Source: Lentimicrobium sp. L6 (lineage in GTDB: Bacteria > Bacteroidota > Bacteroidia > Bacteroidales > UBA12170). From it: a stretch of DNA of 34,719 nucleotides. The translations under genes and the position numbers were made by a program. Below the pieces are notes generated by a model. That model had not been told where the DNA came from. It saw only the letters and a list, made by a program, of their open reading frames with translations, and made no database searches. Shown here piece after piece: positions 6,454 to 14,136 of the stretch (the first letter of the stretch is position 1; each line of letters begins with the position of its first letter). The stretch lies in the NCBI RefSeq assembly GCF_013166655.1, contig NZ_JABKCA010000059.1, forward strand, positions 1 to 34,719, read 5' to 3'.

Positions 6454-7037
6454 AATAATTCTCTTGATTTAGGATCTTTTTTAATCATTTCAATCAGAGT
6501 CTCGAGACAGATCTTCTTTCTTTTTCTTATATAAGCATCGCTGGATAAATTTAGTTTATTGGCAATTTCAGCAGCTTTAAATCCGGCCATTACCAATTTG
6601 AGTATTTTCATACAAGAGTCAGGAATTAGATCGATATATTTTTGGAATAATTGCTCTTTTATTCCTTCAACCGCCAACCTTTCCTCTTCTTCAAAATCAC
6701 TAGAAATAAATTCCAAATCTTTTAAATTATCTGCAAGAGGCAATGCATCTTTCGAACCTGTAGAGTAGTACTTAAATAGCGTAATTCTACAAACCGAATA
6801 GAAATAAGTAAAGAAAGAACTTTTTAATATTTGAAACTCTTCAGTTTTTAGTTTCTTGTAGATAACTACAAGAGAATCTTGAAAAATATCATAAGCAAGA
6901 TCTTCATTCCCTCTTTTCGACAAAACCAAGGTTTTAATCGAATCGAAATAACTTTGATAGATAAATTGAAGTATAATATTATTACCACTTTTTATTCCAT
7001 CTAGGATCTCATTTGTTGTATATTTCTCTTTCTTCAC
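6450..7037 (-). CDS. ECF-type RNA polymerase sigma factor
   Basis: The 195-residue protein fits extracytoplasmic-function sigma factors. Region 2 spans about residues 20-95, with the core-binding and -10-recognition helix in YDIFQDSLVVIYKKL and SFFTYFYSVCRITLFKYY. An acidic linker (FEEEERLAVEG) leads to a region-4-like helix-turn-helix at about 140-185 (GFKAAEIANKLNLSSDAYIRKRKKI). It probably directs core polymerase to envelope-related promoters under control of the overlapping downstream gene. Region 4 is divergent, so its target promoter cannot be guessed. No autoregulatory promoter is recognisable upstream. Confidence 0.85.
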   Translation of the reverse strand: MKKEKYTTNEILDGIKSGNNIILQFIYQSYFDSIKTLVLSKRGNEDLAYDIFQDSLVVIYKKLKTEEFQILKSSFFTYFYSVCRITLFKYYSTGSKDALPLADNLKDLEFISSDFEEEERLAVEGIKEQLFQKYIDLIPDSCMKILKLVMAGFKAAEIANKLNLSSDAYIRKRKKICLETLIEMIKKDPKSRELL

Positions 7038-7123
7038 TTATTAATACTATTTTTTGTAAAAACGTACCCCTAAATTATTGATTATTTTTAATCTTTTTTT
7101 AAAAACTTTTACAAACGCCTGGA

Positions 7124-8179
7124 TTACTGCATCTTATACAGATCCAAAAATATAGGCAAATGATCACTAAATCCTCCATGATATTTATACCCTATAAAAG
7201 TTCGATTCGGTTTTAATCCTAAAAACTTTTCATCTTTTTCTAAAAGATATGGCTCAGCAAAAATGGGATTTTGATGGAGGTTAATTTGTAATTGGTTATT
7301 GGACAAAAGTAAGAACTTTGAGACAATAAATTGATCTAAAATTCCCCAATTGGCTTGATATTTATGAGTTCCTTTTGATTTATCATTTACTAAAGGCAAC
7401 ATTACATTCACCATTCTTGAAGAACCCTCAGGGCTACCAGCCTCTAAATGAAGCCTTAAACTTTCATCTTCAGGTTCATCATTAAAATCCCCCATCACAA
7501 AAATAGAAGGTGTTAATTCTTCATTAAATATGGAATCTATTTTCACCCTTAAGATATCGGCCACATAATTTCGTTTTGGAGCCGATGCCATTTGACCTCC
7601 CCATCTACTAGGCCAGTGATTAACAAAAATATGAATTGTATCTTCATTAAATATTCTAAGCTTAACATAAAGAATATCACGAGTCTTTGTTTGTGGAGAA
7701 AAATGAAAATCAATCCGAACGGCTTCATGATAAATCAATTCTGCACGCTTAGGATCGAATAATAAACCAACATCAATACCTCTTCTATCAGGGCTTTCTT
7801 CATGAACAATTCTATAATCAAATTTTGAAAACGGAGTCTTGTAAACCAATTGGTTCAATACAAACCGATTTTCTATCTCGCATAAGCCGATAATTGCAGG
7901 CGGGTATGGATTTCCAACAGCTACTATTGTTTTATAAATATTACTGAGTTTATCTTGATACTTATACCAAGACCAATGCTTCGCCCCTTCCTCTGTAAAC
8001 TCTTCATCACTCGTTAAACTATCGTCAAAAGGGTCGAATAGATTCTCAACATTATAAAACATCATTCTTAAACTATCTTGAGGATGCCTATCTAATTCCT
8101 CTTGAGAAAATACAAAGCCATTTAAAAAAATAGCCTGGATAAAAAGTATTATCCTTATTATTTGTTTTATATTTGACAT
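7124..8179 (-). CDS. Secreted endonuclease/exonuclease/phosphatase (EEP) family protein
   Basis: The 351-residue protein starts with a signal peptide (about 1-25, ending GFVFSQ). The EEP fold follows, with the family's metal and catalytic motifs in order: MFYNVENLFD (Asn, about 40-49), IGLCEIEN (metal-binding Glu), RRGIDVGLLF, VNHWPSRWGG (catalytic His), VMGDFNDEP (Asp and Asn), and a final GFSDHLPIFL (Asp-His). EEP enzymes cleave phosphodiester or phosphomonoester bonds in DNA, RNA, phosphoinositides or sphingolipids. This exported version would act in the periplasm or outside the cell, perhaps scavenging phosphate or nucleotides; the substrate is unknown. It lies 8 bases after the alanine-dehydrogenase homologue and should share its transcript. 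Confidence 0.88.
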   Translation of the reverse strand: MSNIKQIIRIILFIQAIFLNGFVFSQEELDRHPQDSLRMMFYNVENLFDPFDDSLTSDEEFTEEGAKHWSWYKYQDKLSNIYKTIVAVGNPYPPAIIGLCEIENRFVLNQLVYKTPFSKFDYRIVHEESPDRRGIDVGLLFDPKRAELIYHEAVRIDFHFSPQTKTRDILYVKLRIFNEDTIHIFVNHWPSRWGGQMASAPKRNYVADILRVKIDSIFNEELTPSIFVMGDFNDEPEDESLRLHLEAGSPEGSSRMVNVMLPLVNDKSKGTHKYQANWGILDQFIVSKFLLLSNNQLQINLHQNPIFAEPYLLEKDEKFLGLKPNRTFIGYKYHGGFSDHLPIFLDLYKMQ

Positions 8180-8187
8180 AGTTTCTA

Positions 8188-9402
8188 CTAATGTAATACT
8201 GCCAATAATAAATCTAAATCGCGGTAATTAAAGCCAAATTTTTTCCCAACCCTATTATTAGTTATAATACCATTAAAGACATAAACACCATTTCTAATTC
8301 CTGCATTTCGCTTTAAATACTGGGAAACCCCTCCTGCATCAGCCATTTCTAGTAATAAAGGAGTAAAAAAGTTAGAGAGGGCATTAGAAGCTGTATAGGC
8401 CACACGAGAGGCAATATTTGGTACTCCATAATGTGTAACTCCAAACTTTTGATAAACGGGATCTTTGTGACAAGTTGGACGAGAAGTTTCGAAAGCCCCA
8501 CCTTGGTCTATACTAATATCCATTATGACAGAGCCTTTTCTCATATTCTCTACCATATAGCTTGGAACCATATAATGACTTCCAGTCTCTTTTACACGTA
8601 GTGCTCCTATGGCTACATCCGCATCCTTTAAAGCCTTCATTAAAACCTGAGGCTGTATAGTTGATGTAAATATATTCTGCTTTAGATTGTTCTGAATCCT
8701 CCGAAGTTTATAAATGGAATTATCAAAAATCTTTACCTGAGCCCCCATTCCAATGGCGGAACGAGCGGCATATTCACTAACAGTTCCTGCACCAATAATA
8801 ACGATTTCGGCAGGTTTTAAACCAGGAACCCCCCCAAGCATAGTACCATTTCCATAATCTGGATGAGATAAATAATGAGCTGCAATTTGAACTCCAGCAC
8901 TTCCTACAATTTCGCTCATGGAACGAATGAGAGGATACGCCTTGGTGCTGTCTTTTATTCTCTCAAAGGCAATAGCTGTAGCTTTTTTCTCAATAAAATC
9001 GGCAAAATACTCTCTTTTCTGATTAAATAATTGAAGGGATGTAACCAATAATTGATTCTTTCGAATCAGGCTTCTCTCTTTTGGGGATAATGGACTTACT
9101 TTTAGAAGAATTTGAGCCTCCATTACCTCTTCTGTTGTTTCTATAATTTCGGCTCCCTGCTCAGAATAATCCACGTTAGAATGGCCTGATTTAAGACCAG
9201 CATTGGATTGAACCAGTACTTTATGACCTAGTTCCACCAATAGACCTACTGATTCTGGTGTCAGACAAACTCTATTCTCACCCTCCTCTGTTTCGCTAAG
9301 CACGCCAATACTAATATTTGATTTTTGGTGCCCAACTTCTAGCATCTCTTCTTTGGGTAGTAATTGCGATGAAATATTTATCAATCCTTCTTCAGAAACC
9401 AT
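8188..9402 (-). CDS. Alanine dehydrogenase / transhydrogenase-alpha-like NAD(P)-binding protein
   Basis: Alanine dehydrogenases convert L-alanine and NAD+ to pyruvate, ammonia and NADH. The 404-residue protein has a long N-terminal extension (about 1-28) relative to the roughly 370-residue classical enzyme. It keeps the substrate Arg (ENRVCLTP, Arg44), the catalytic Lys (LLKVSP, Lys101), the Rossmann motif GAGTVSEYAARSAIGMGA (204-221) with Asp227, and the active-site Asp (SIDQGG, Asp299). At the position of the active-site His of Mycobacterium Ald (FTYLHLA), however, it has Gln124 (VTSLQLF). Alanine dehydrogenase is therefore a family call, not a proven activity. The gene lies 27 bases after tsaE and 8 before the EEP gene. 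Confidence 0.8.
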   Translation of the reverse strand: MVSEEGLINISSQLLPKEEMLEVGHQKSNISIGVLSETEEGENRVCLTPESVGLLVELGHKVLVQSNAGLKSGHSNVDYSEQGAEIIETTEEVMEAQILLKVSPLSPKERSLIRKNQLLVTSLQLFNQKREYFADFIEKKATAIAFERIKDSTKAYPLIRSMSEIVGSAGVQIAAHYLSHPDYGNGTMLGGVPGLKPAEIVIIGAGTVSEYAARSAIGMGAQVKIFDNSIYKLRRIQNNLKQNIFTSTIQPQVLMKALKDADVAIGALRVKETGSHYMVPSYMVENMRKGSVIMDISIDQGGAFETSRPTCHKDPVYQKFGVTHYGVPNIASRVAYTASNALSNFFTPLLLEMADAGGVSQYLKRNAGIRNGVYVFNGIITNNRVGKKFGFNYRDLDLLLAVLH

Positions 9403-9429
9403 ATACGATATTTTGAGAGCTATTTTTTT

Positions 9430-9858
9430 TTAAACTTCCCATTTAATTATTCTATCTCCGGTTAGCTCATCTTCCTTAATTTTCAAATATACGCATTCTT
9501 CAGGTAAAAGTTTCTCCACTTTTTCCGGCCACTCCATCAAACATAGATTTCCGCTCTCCAAATAATCGTAAATACCAATATCTAGGGCCTCCTGATAAGT
9601 TTCCAAACGATAAAAATCAAAATGAAAAACAATATCCCCTTTTAAGGTATCATATTGATTAATAATAGAAAATGTTGGACTATTAACGATCCCATCTACT
9701 TGTAAGAACTCACAAATGGCTTTGATGAATGTGGTTTTTCCCGCTCCCATTTCGCCTTTAAAAGCAACTATCTTATGCTCTCCAAGCGATTTTATTAGGC
9801 TTTGAGCTATCTTTGAAAGATCCGAAGGACCTTCAGCTTTGAATTCATATTTTGACAT
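9430..9858 (-). CDS. tsaE: tRNA threonylcarbamoyladenosine biosynthesis ATPase TsaE
   Basis: TsaE is the ATPase that works with TsaB, TsaD and TsaC/Sua5 to place N6-threonylcarbamoyl on A37 of ANN-decoding tRNAs. The 142-residue protein has Walker A GEMGAGKTT (35-43), SPTFSIINQY (60-69), HFDFYRL (79-85) and EWPEKVE (109-115), all diagnostic. The start is the ATG at 9858: the frame is open to 9930, but that extension would run through the porX terminator (9906-9938) and matches nothing in the family. It is the first gene of a likely tsaE / alanine-dehydrogenase-like / EEP operon. Confidence 0.95.
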   Translation of the reverse strand: MSKYEFKAEGPSDLSKIAQSLIKSLGEHKIVAFKGEMGAGKTTFIKAICEFLQVDGIVNSPTFSIINQYDTLKGDIVFHFDFYRLETYQEALDIGIYDYLESGNLCLMEWPEKVEKLLPEECVYLKIKEDELTGDRIIKWEV

Positions 9859-9905
9859 GGGGCAAATTAAATAAAAAAAGCAAAGGGATATCCAGTTTTT
9901 GACAC

Positions 9906-9938
9906 AAAAAAAAGGAAATGAATAACTCATTCCCTTTT
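9906..9938 (-). terminator. Terminator downstream of porX
   Basis: The arms 9910-9921 and 9927-9938 pair through 12 positions with one A/C mismatch around a 5-base loop. Reading on the minus strand a run of eight T follows. It ends the porX transcript between porX and tsaE. Confidence 0.82.
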
Positions 9939-9957
9939 CTTTATTTTATTGTGCCAA

Positions 9958-11508
9958 TTATTTGCTTCGCAAACGAATAATAGGAATCAATAACTCCTCC
10001 ATGGATATACCACCATGCTGGAAGGTATTCTTATAGTAATTAGCATAATGATTGAAATTATTACGATACGCAAAGAAATCATTTGTCTTTGCAAAAATGT
10101 ATCCATCATTAATATGTGTCTTTGGGAGAAATACATCCTTGGGTTCTCTAACTTCATAAACATCTTTGGCTTTGTAATTTAGACTTTTTCCAACTTTATA
10201 TCTCAAATTGGTATTGGTTAGTTTATCTCCAATGACTTGTACCGGGTTCTGAACCCTAATACTACCATGATCTGTTGTTATGACCACATTTACATCTTTT
10301 TTGGATAAGTATTTAAACATATCATATAATGGAGAATGTTCAAACCAACTCACCGTTAAAGATCGGTAAGCTGCTTCATCATCGGCAAGTTCTCTGATGA
10401 TTTCCATTTCGGTTCGAGCATGTGAAAGCATGTCTACAAAATTATAGACAATCACATTCAAGTCATTATTCATTAAGTTTGGAAGTGAATCGACCACTTT
10501 TCGACCAAAACTCATATTGAGAACTTTGTGATAAGAGTATTTGTCCTGTCTACCAAAACGCTTCAGCAACTCGCCCATTAGTTGAGATTCGAATTGGTTT
10601 TTCGATCCCTCATCGTGCTCTCCTAACCAATATTGAGGATATTTCTTTTCTATTTCTGAAGGTAATAACCCAGAGAACAAAGCATTACGAGCATATTGAG
10701 TCGTACTTGGGAGAATACTATAATACAGTTCCTCTTCTTCAATTCGGAAAAGTTCCTCAAAAAAGGGCTGAATGGTTTTCCATTGATCATATCTTAAATT
10801 ATCAATGATAAATAAGAAAGTAGGTTTATCATCTTTAACAGCTGGTAATACTTTCTTCTTCATCAAAGTATGCGACAATACAGGTGCGTCTGAACTATTC
10901 CCACTTAACCAACCTTCATATTCACTCATCACAAATTTTGAGAACTGATTATTGGCGTCGTCCTTTTGCATTTTCAGCACTTCATCCATACCATTATCTC
11001 TCGATTTACTCAAACTCAGCTCCCAATGAACCAATTTCTTGTAAATCTCAATCCACTCCTTATGATTTAAACGATTACCTATTTCCATACTCAAAGCCTG
11101 AAACTGCTGCTGATAAGCCATGGTGGTTTTCTCCGAAACAATTTTTCTATTATCGAGGTTCTTTTTTAAGCAAAGAAGAATTTGATTAGGCTTAACGGGC
11201 TTTATCAAATAATCAGCGATATTTGATCCTATAGCCTCCTCCATGATAGATTCTTCTTCACTTTTTGTAATCATCACAATTGGTAAAGAAGGTGACTTTA
11301 TTTTCAATCTCTCTAAAGTTTCAATACCACTTAACCCTGGCATATTTTCATCCAAAAATACAATATCGAAATCCGTTTCATCAACCAAATCAAGCGCTTC
11401 ACTCCCATCATTAGCAGTACCAACCTCATAACCTTTTTGTTCCAAGAACATAATGTGGGGTTTCAAAAGATCTATCTCATCATCAACCCATAATATTTTA
11501 GTGCCCAT
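9958..11508 (-). CDS. porX: PorX-type response regulator with C-terminal PglZ (alkaline-phosphatase-fold) domain
   Basis: PorX is a cytoplasmic response regulator that, in Porphyromonas, works with the kinase PorY and the sigma factor SigP to control type IX secretion; its PglZ domain cleaves oligonucleotides. The 516-residue protein has a receiver domain (1-120) with Asp9/Asp10, phospho-acceptor Asp53 (FLDENMPG), Thr81 and Lys103 (IKP). A helical linker follows, then the PglZ domain (about 225-516) with Asp236 (FIIDNLRYD), Thr269-270 (PSTTQYARN), DMLSHARTEM, TTDHGS and a late QHGG, all likely metal ligands or catalytic residues. The start at 11508 (MGTKILWVDDE) gives the usual length; the frame is open to 11532. 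It is divergent from the HD gene and has its own terminator. No porY is present. Confidence 0.93.
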   Translation of the reverse strand: MGTKILWVDDEIDLLKPHIMFLEQKGYEVGTANDGSEALDLVDETDFDIVFLDENMPGLSGIETLERLKIKSPSLPIVMITKSEEESIMEEAIGSNIADYLIKPVKPNQILLCLKKNLDNRKIVSEKTTMAYQQQFQALSMEIGNRLNHKEWIEIYKKLVHWELSLSKSRDNGMDEVLKMQKDDANNQFSKFVMSEYEGWLSGNSSDAPVLSHTLMKKKVLPAVKDDKPTFLFIIDNLRYDQWKTIQPFFEELFRIEEEELYYSILPSTTQYARNALFSGLLPSEIEKKYPQYWLGEHDEGSKNQFESQLMGELLKRFGRQDKYSYHKVLNMSFGRKVVDSLPNLMNNDLNVIVYNFVDMLSHARTEMEIIRELADDEAAYRSLTVSWFEHSPLYDMFKYLSKKDVNVVITTDHGSIRVQNPVQVIGDKLTNTNLRYKVGKSLNYKAKDVYEVREPKDVFLPKTHINDGYIFAKTNDFFAYRNNFNHYANYYKNTFQHGGISMEELLIPIIRLRSK

Positions 11509-11703
11509 ATTTTTTCTTTCTATTAAAAACATAAAATTAGCGATTTATTGCATGGATTTTACTCAACAAAAACAACAATCATATATAGAGCTGAATTACA
11601 GATACTTGATCCTTGTTAAGATTTGTTAATGCTTCTTATCAATTCTCTATTATTCGTTTATAAGAACAAAGAAATACGTAATTTGCAGATTCATTCGAAA
11701 ACT

Positions 11704-12951
11704 ATGAATACAAACAAGCTTAAAATATTTAACGATCCAATATATGGCTTTATCCAAATAAGTGATGAATCTATTTATGATATTATAGAGCACCCCTATT
11801 TTCAAAGGTTAAGAAGAATAAATCAGTTGGGATTAACTTATATGGTCTACCCTGGTGCAATTCATACTCGTTTCCAGCATAGTATGGGAGCAATGAATCT
11901 GATGAAAAGCACCTTACTAAGTTTGAAAGATAAAGGAATCAACATTAGCACCGAGGAGGTGTTAGCTGCTCAACAAGCCATTCTTCTGCATGATATTGGT
12001 CATGGGCCTTTCTCCCATACTCTAGAGCGCCACCTATTATACCGAACCAGCCACGAAAAAGTAGGTTCCTTGTTATTAGAAGCCATTAATAAGGATCTCG
12101 GTGGCATATTAGATACGGCCATCGCTATTAATAAAAACTCCTATCATAAGAAGTTCCTTCATCAATTGGTCAGTAGTCAATTAGATATGGATAGGCTCGA
12201 CTATTTAAAAAGAGATAGTTATTTCACTGGTGTAAGTGAAGGAGTTATTGGAACCGATAGGCTAATCAAAATGCTCAATGTTATAGATGACCAATTAGTG
12301 GTAGAGGCCAAAGGGATATATTCTGTAGAAAAGTTCTTGGTCGCTAGAAGAATCATGTATTGGCAAGTATACTTACATAAAACTGTTCTCAGTGCTGAAC
12401 AACTGTTGATTGAAATAATTAAAAGAGCAAGAGTTTTATCAAAAACCGATTCTAGAATCAGTTCTAGTCCAGAATTAAATCTTTTTCTTAGAAATAAGAT
12501 AGATGCTGAACAATTAATAGAAAAGGATTTATTATCCAAATTTGCCAGCATTGATGACTTTGATATTATGTTCGCCATTAAAGAATGGTCCAAACATAAA
12601 GATAAAACACTAAGTTTATTATGTAAAAACATTTTAGAAAGACATATTCCAAAGGTTATTATCCAGAAAGAAAAATTCGACCAAAATGCTATTCAAAAGT
12701 TAAAGAAAAAAGTAGCTAAAACTTATGAAATAAGCATAGATGAGGCCGCTCATTTCGTATATAGCGGTATTGCTAGCAATAGAGCTTACAACCAAAAGGC
12801 GGATAAAATTTTCATTCAAGAAAAAAACAGAACACTGGTAGACATCACAACAGCCTCTGACAACTTCAATATCAGAAGCTTATCGGCTCCTGTTAGTAAG
12901 TTCTATTTATGCTATCCCAAAGAATTCCATATTGGAGACACTAAGATTTAG
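11704..12951 (+). CDS. HD-domain phosphohydrolase, dNTPase/SAMHD1-like
   Basis: The 415-residue protein begins at the ATG at 11704 (MNTNKLKIFNDPIYGFI); the frame is open further upstream but the extension is not family-like. It has the H...HD...D metal site of HD hydrolases: TRFQHSMG (His59), LLHDIGHGPFSH (His96-Asp97) and QLDMDRLDYLKRDS (Asp161 or Asp163). The order and the DPIYGFI opening match the SAMHD1/EF1143-like group, which hydrolyses dNTPs to the nucleoside and triphosphate. The substrate here is not proven. The gene lies between porX (divergent) and lpxD, a neighbourhood I recall as common in Bacteroidota. lpxD has its own promoter downstream. Confidence 0.9.
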   Translation: MNTNKLKIFNDPIYGFIQISDESIYDIIEHPYFQRLRRINQLGLTYMVYPGAIHTRFQHSMGAMNLMKSTLLSLKDKGINISTEEVLAAQQAILLHDIGHGPFSHTLERHLLYRTSHEKVGSLLLEAINKDLGGILDTAIAINKNSYHKKFLHQLVSSQLDMDRLDYLKRDSYFTGVSEGVIGTDRLIKMLNVIDDQLVVEAKGIYSVEKFLVARRIMYWQVYLHKTVLSAEQLLIEIIKRARVLSKTDSRISSSPELNLFLRNKIDAEQLIEKDLLSKFASIDDFDIMFAIKEWSKHKDKTLSLLCKNILERHIPKVIIQKEKFDQNAIQKLKKKVAKTYEISIDEAAHFVYSGIASNRAYNQKADKIFIQEKNRTLVDITTASDNFNIRSLSAPVSKFYLCYPKEFHIGDTKI

Positions 12952-12978
12952 CATTTTTTTAGTTTAGGCAATTTTGAA

Positions 12979-12986
12979 TATATTTG
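12979..12986 (+). promoter_or_regulatory. -7 promoter element (TATATTTG) of lpxD
   Basis: TATATTTG is an exact TAnnTTTG match 24 bases before the lpxD ATG at 13011. It also argues against a TTG start at 12984, which would lie within the promoter. The -33 region is T-rich without a clear TTG. Confidence 0.6.
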
Positions 12987-13010
12987 CCCCAAATTCGAAA
13001 ACTAACACAT

Positions 13011-14045
13011 ATGAAGTTTACTGCCGCGCAGATCGCAGGTGTATTAGAAGGCAAAGTGGTTGGAGATGAAAACATAGAGGTGCATGACTTATCAAAAATA
13101 GAAGATGGTCAGCCAGGAACCCTTAGTTTTTTAGCTAATCCTAAATATACAAAGCATGTTTATACCACTAAAGCAAGCATTATCATCGTAAATGAAGATT
13201 TTATTGCAGAAAAGGAAGTCCCTTGTGCTTTAATTAAGGTTAAAAATGCATATGTTGCATTTTCTACATTATTAGATCTGTACAAAGAAGCTACTAATCA
13301 AAAAACAGGAATTTCGTCTCAAGCCTTTATTGCTGAATCTGCCCAAATTGGAAAAAACGTATATATTGGCGAATATGCTGTTATTTCTGAAAATTGTGTT
13401 ATTGGGGATGGAAGCAAAATATATCCACAAGCTTATATTGGAGACAACACTAAATTGGGTAAAGATTGTATTTTATTTGCGGGAGCCAAGGTATATAATG
13501 ATTGCAAAATTGGAGATTCTTGTACCTTCCATTCTGGTGTTATCATAGGAAGTGATGGCTTTGGATTTGCCCCACAAGATGATAAAAATTACAAAAAAGT
13601 AGCCCAGATAGGCAATGTTATTATAGAAGATTTCGTTGAGGTAGGAAGTAACACTACTATCGATAGGGCCACCCTAGGATCTACTGTAATAAGAAAAGGT
13701 GTAAAATTAGATAATCTAATTCAGATTGCTCATAATGTAGAAATCGGAGAAAACACTGTAATTGCAGCTCAAACAGGAGTATCGGGAAGTACTAGAATAG
13801 GTAAAAACTGTATGATAGGCGGTCAAGTTGGTATAACAGGCCATTTAGTTATTGGAGATGGAGTGATGATAGCTGCTCAAAGTGGAGTGAGCTCAAATGT
13901 TAAAGATGGTAAAGTCATTCAAGGTTCCCCAGCTTATGATATTGCTCCATATAGAAAATCATATGTATATTATAAGAGACTTCCAGATATTGTGAAGCGT
14001 ATTGATGAGCTAGAAAAGCAGCTTAAAAATTCAAAAAACTCGTAA
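13011..14045 (+). CDS. lpxD: UDP-3-O-acylglucosamine N-acyltransferase LpxD
   Basis: LpxD transfers a 3-hydroxyacyl chain from acyl-ACP to the 2-amino group of UDP-3-O-acyl-glucosamine, the third step of lipid A synthesis. The 344-residue protein has the N-terminal uridine-binding domain (about 1-100, with GTLSFLANPKY) and a left-handed beta-helix of hexapeptide repeats (about 100-310). It contains IQIAHN with the catalytic His241 and GITGHLVIG with His278, equivalent to E. coli His239 and His276. GSPA and a C-terminal helix close the protein. The start is the ATG at 13011, downstream of its own -7 element. It precedes lpxC-fabZ by 91 bases. Confidence 0.96.
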   Translation: MKFTAAQIAGVLEGKVVGDENIEVHDLSKIEDGQPGTLSFLANPKYTKHVYTTKASIIIVNEDFIAEKEVPCALIKVKNAYVAFSTLLDLYKEATNQKTGISSQAFIAESAQIGKNVYIGEYAVISENCVIGDGSKIYPQAYIGDNTKLGKDCILFAGAKVYNDCKIGDSCTFHSGVIIGSDGFGFAPQDDKNYKKVAQIGNVIIEDFVEVGSNTTIDRATLGSTVIRKGVKLDNLIQIAHNVEIGENTVIAAQTGVSGSTRIGKNCMIGGQVGITGHLVIGDGVMIAAQSGVSSNVKDGKVIQGSPAYDIAPYRKSYVYYKRLPDIVKRIDELEKQLKNSKNS

Positions 14046-14058
14046 AGAGATTTTTTCT

Positions 14059-14066
14059 TAAATTTG
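14059..14066 (+). promoter_or_regulatory. -7 promoter element (TAAATTTG) in front of lpxC-fabZ
   Basis: TAAATTTG in the lpxD/lpxC gap fits TAnnTTTG exactly and lies 70 bases before the ATG at 14137. It suggests lpxC-fabZ, lpxA, efp and the second lpxD have their own promoter as well as any read-through from lpxD. No clear -33 TTG is seen. Confidence 0.5.
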
Positions 14067-14136
14067 CGGCTATTTTAATTGAAAACCAGAATGTTTTCAT
14101 CAAATAGCTTGATATAAAAATTAGCATAAAGTATTT

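Noticed and set aside
9859-9930. N-terminal extension of TsaE by 24 residues
   Set aside because: It would be translated through the porX terminator, and TsaE proteins normally begin close to the ATG at 9858.
10884-11189. Open frame of 101 codons on the plus strand
   Set aside because: It is antisense to porX and shows no protein-family pattern.
11657-11680. TAATTTG upstream of the HD gene and TTAATTTG upstream of tsaE (9870-9863) as -7 elements
   Set aside because: Each deviates from TAnnTTTG by a base, and the tsaE one would leave no leader; not strong enough to list.
12219-12632. Open frame of 137 codons on the minus strand
   Set aside because: It lies wholly within the HD phosphohydrolase gene, has no family resemblance and no start context.
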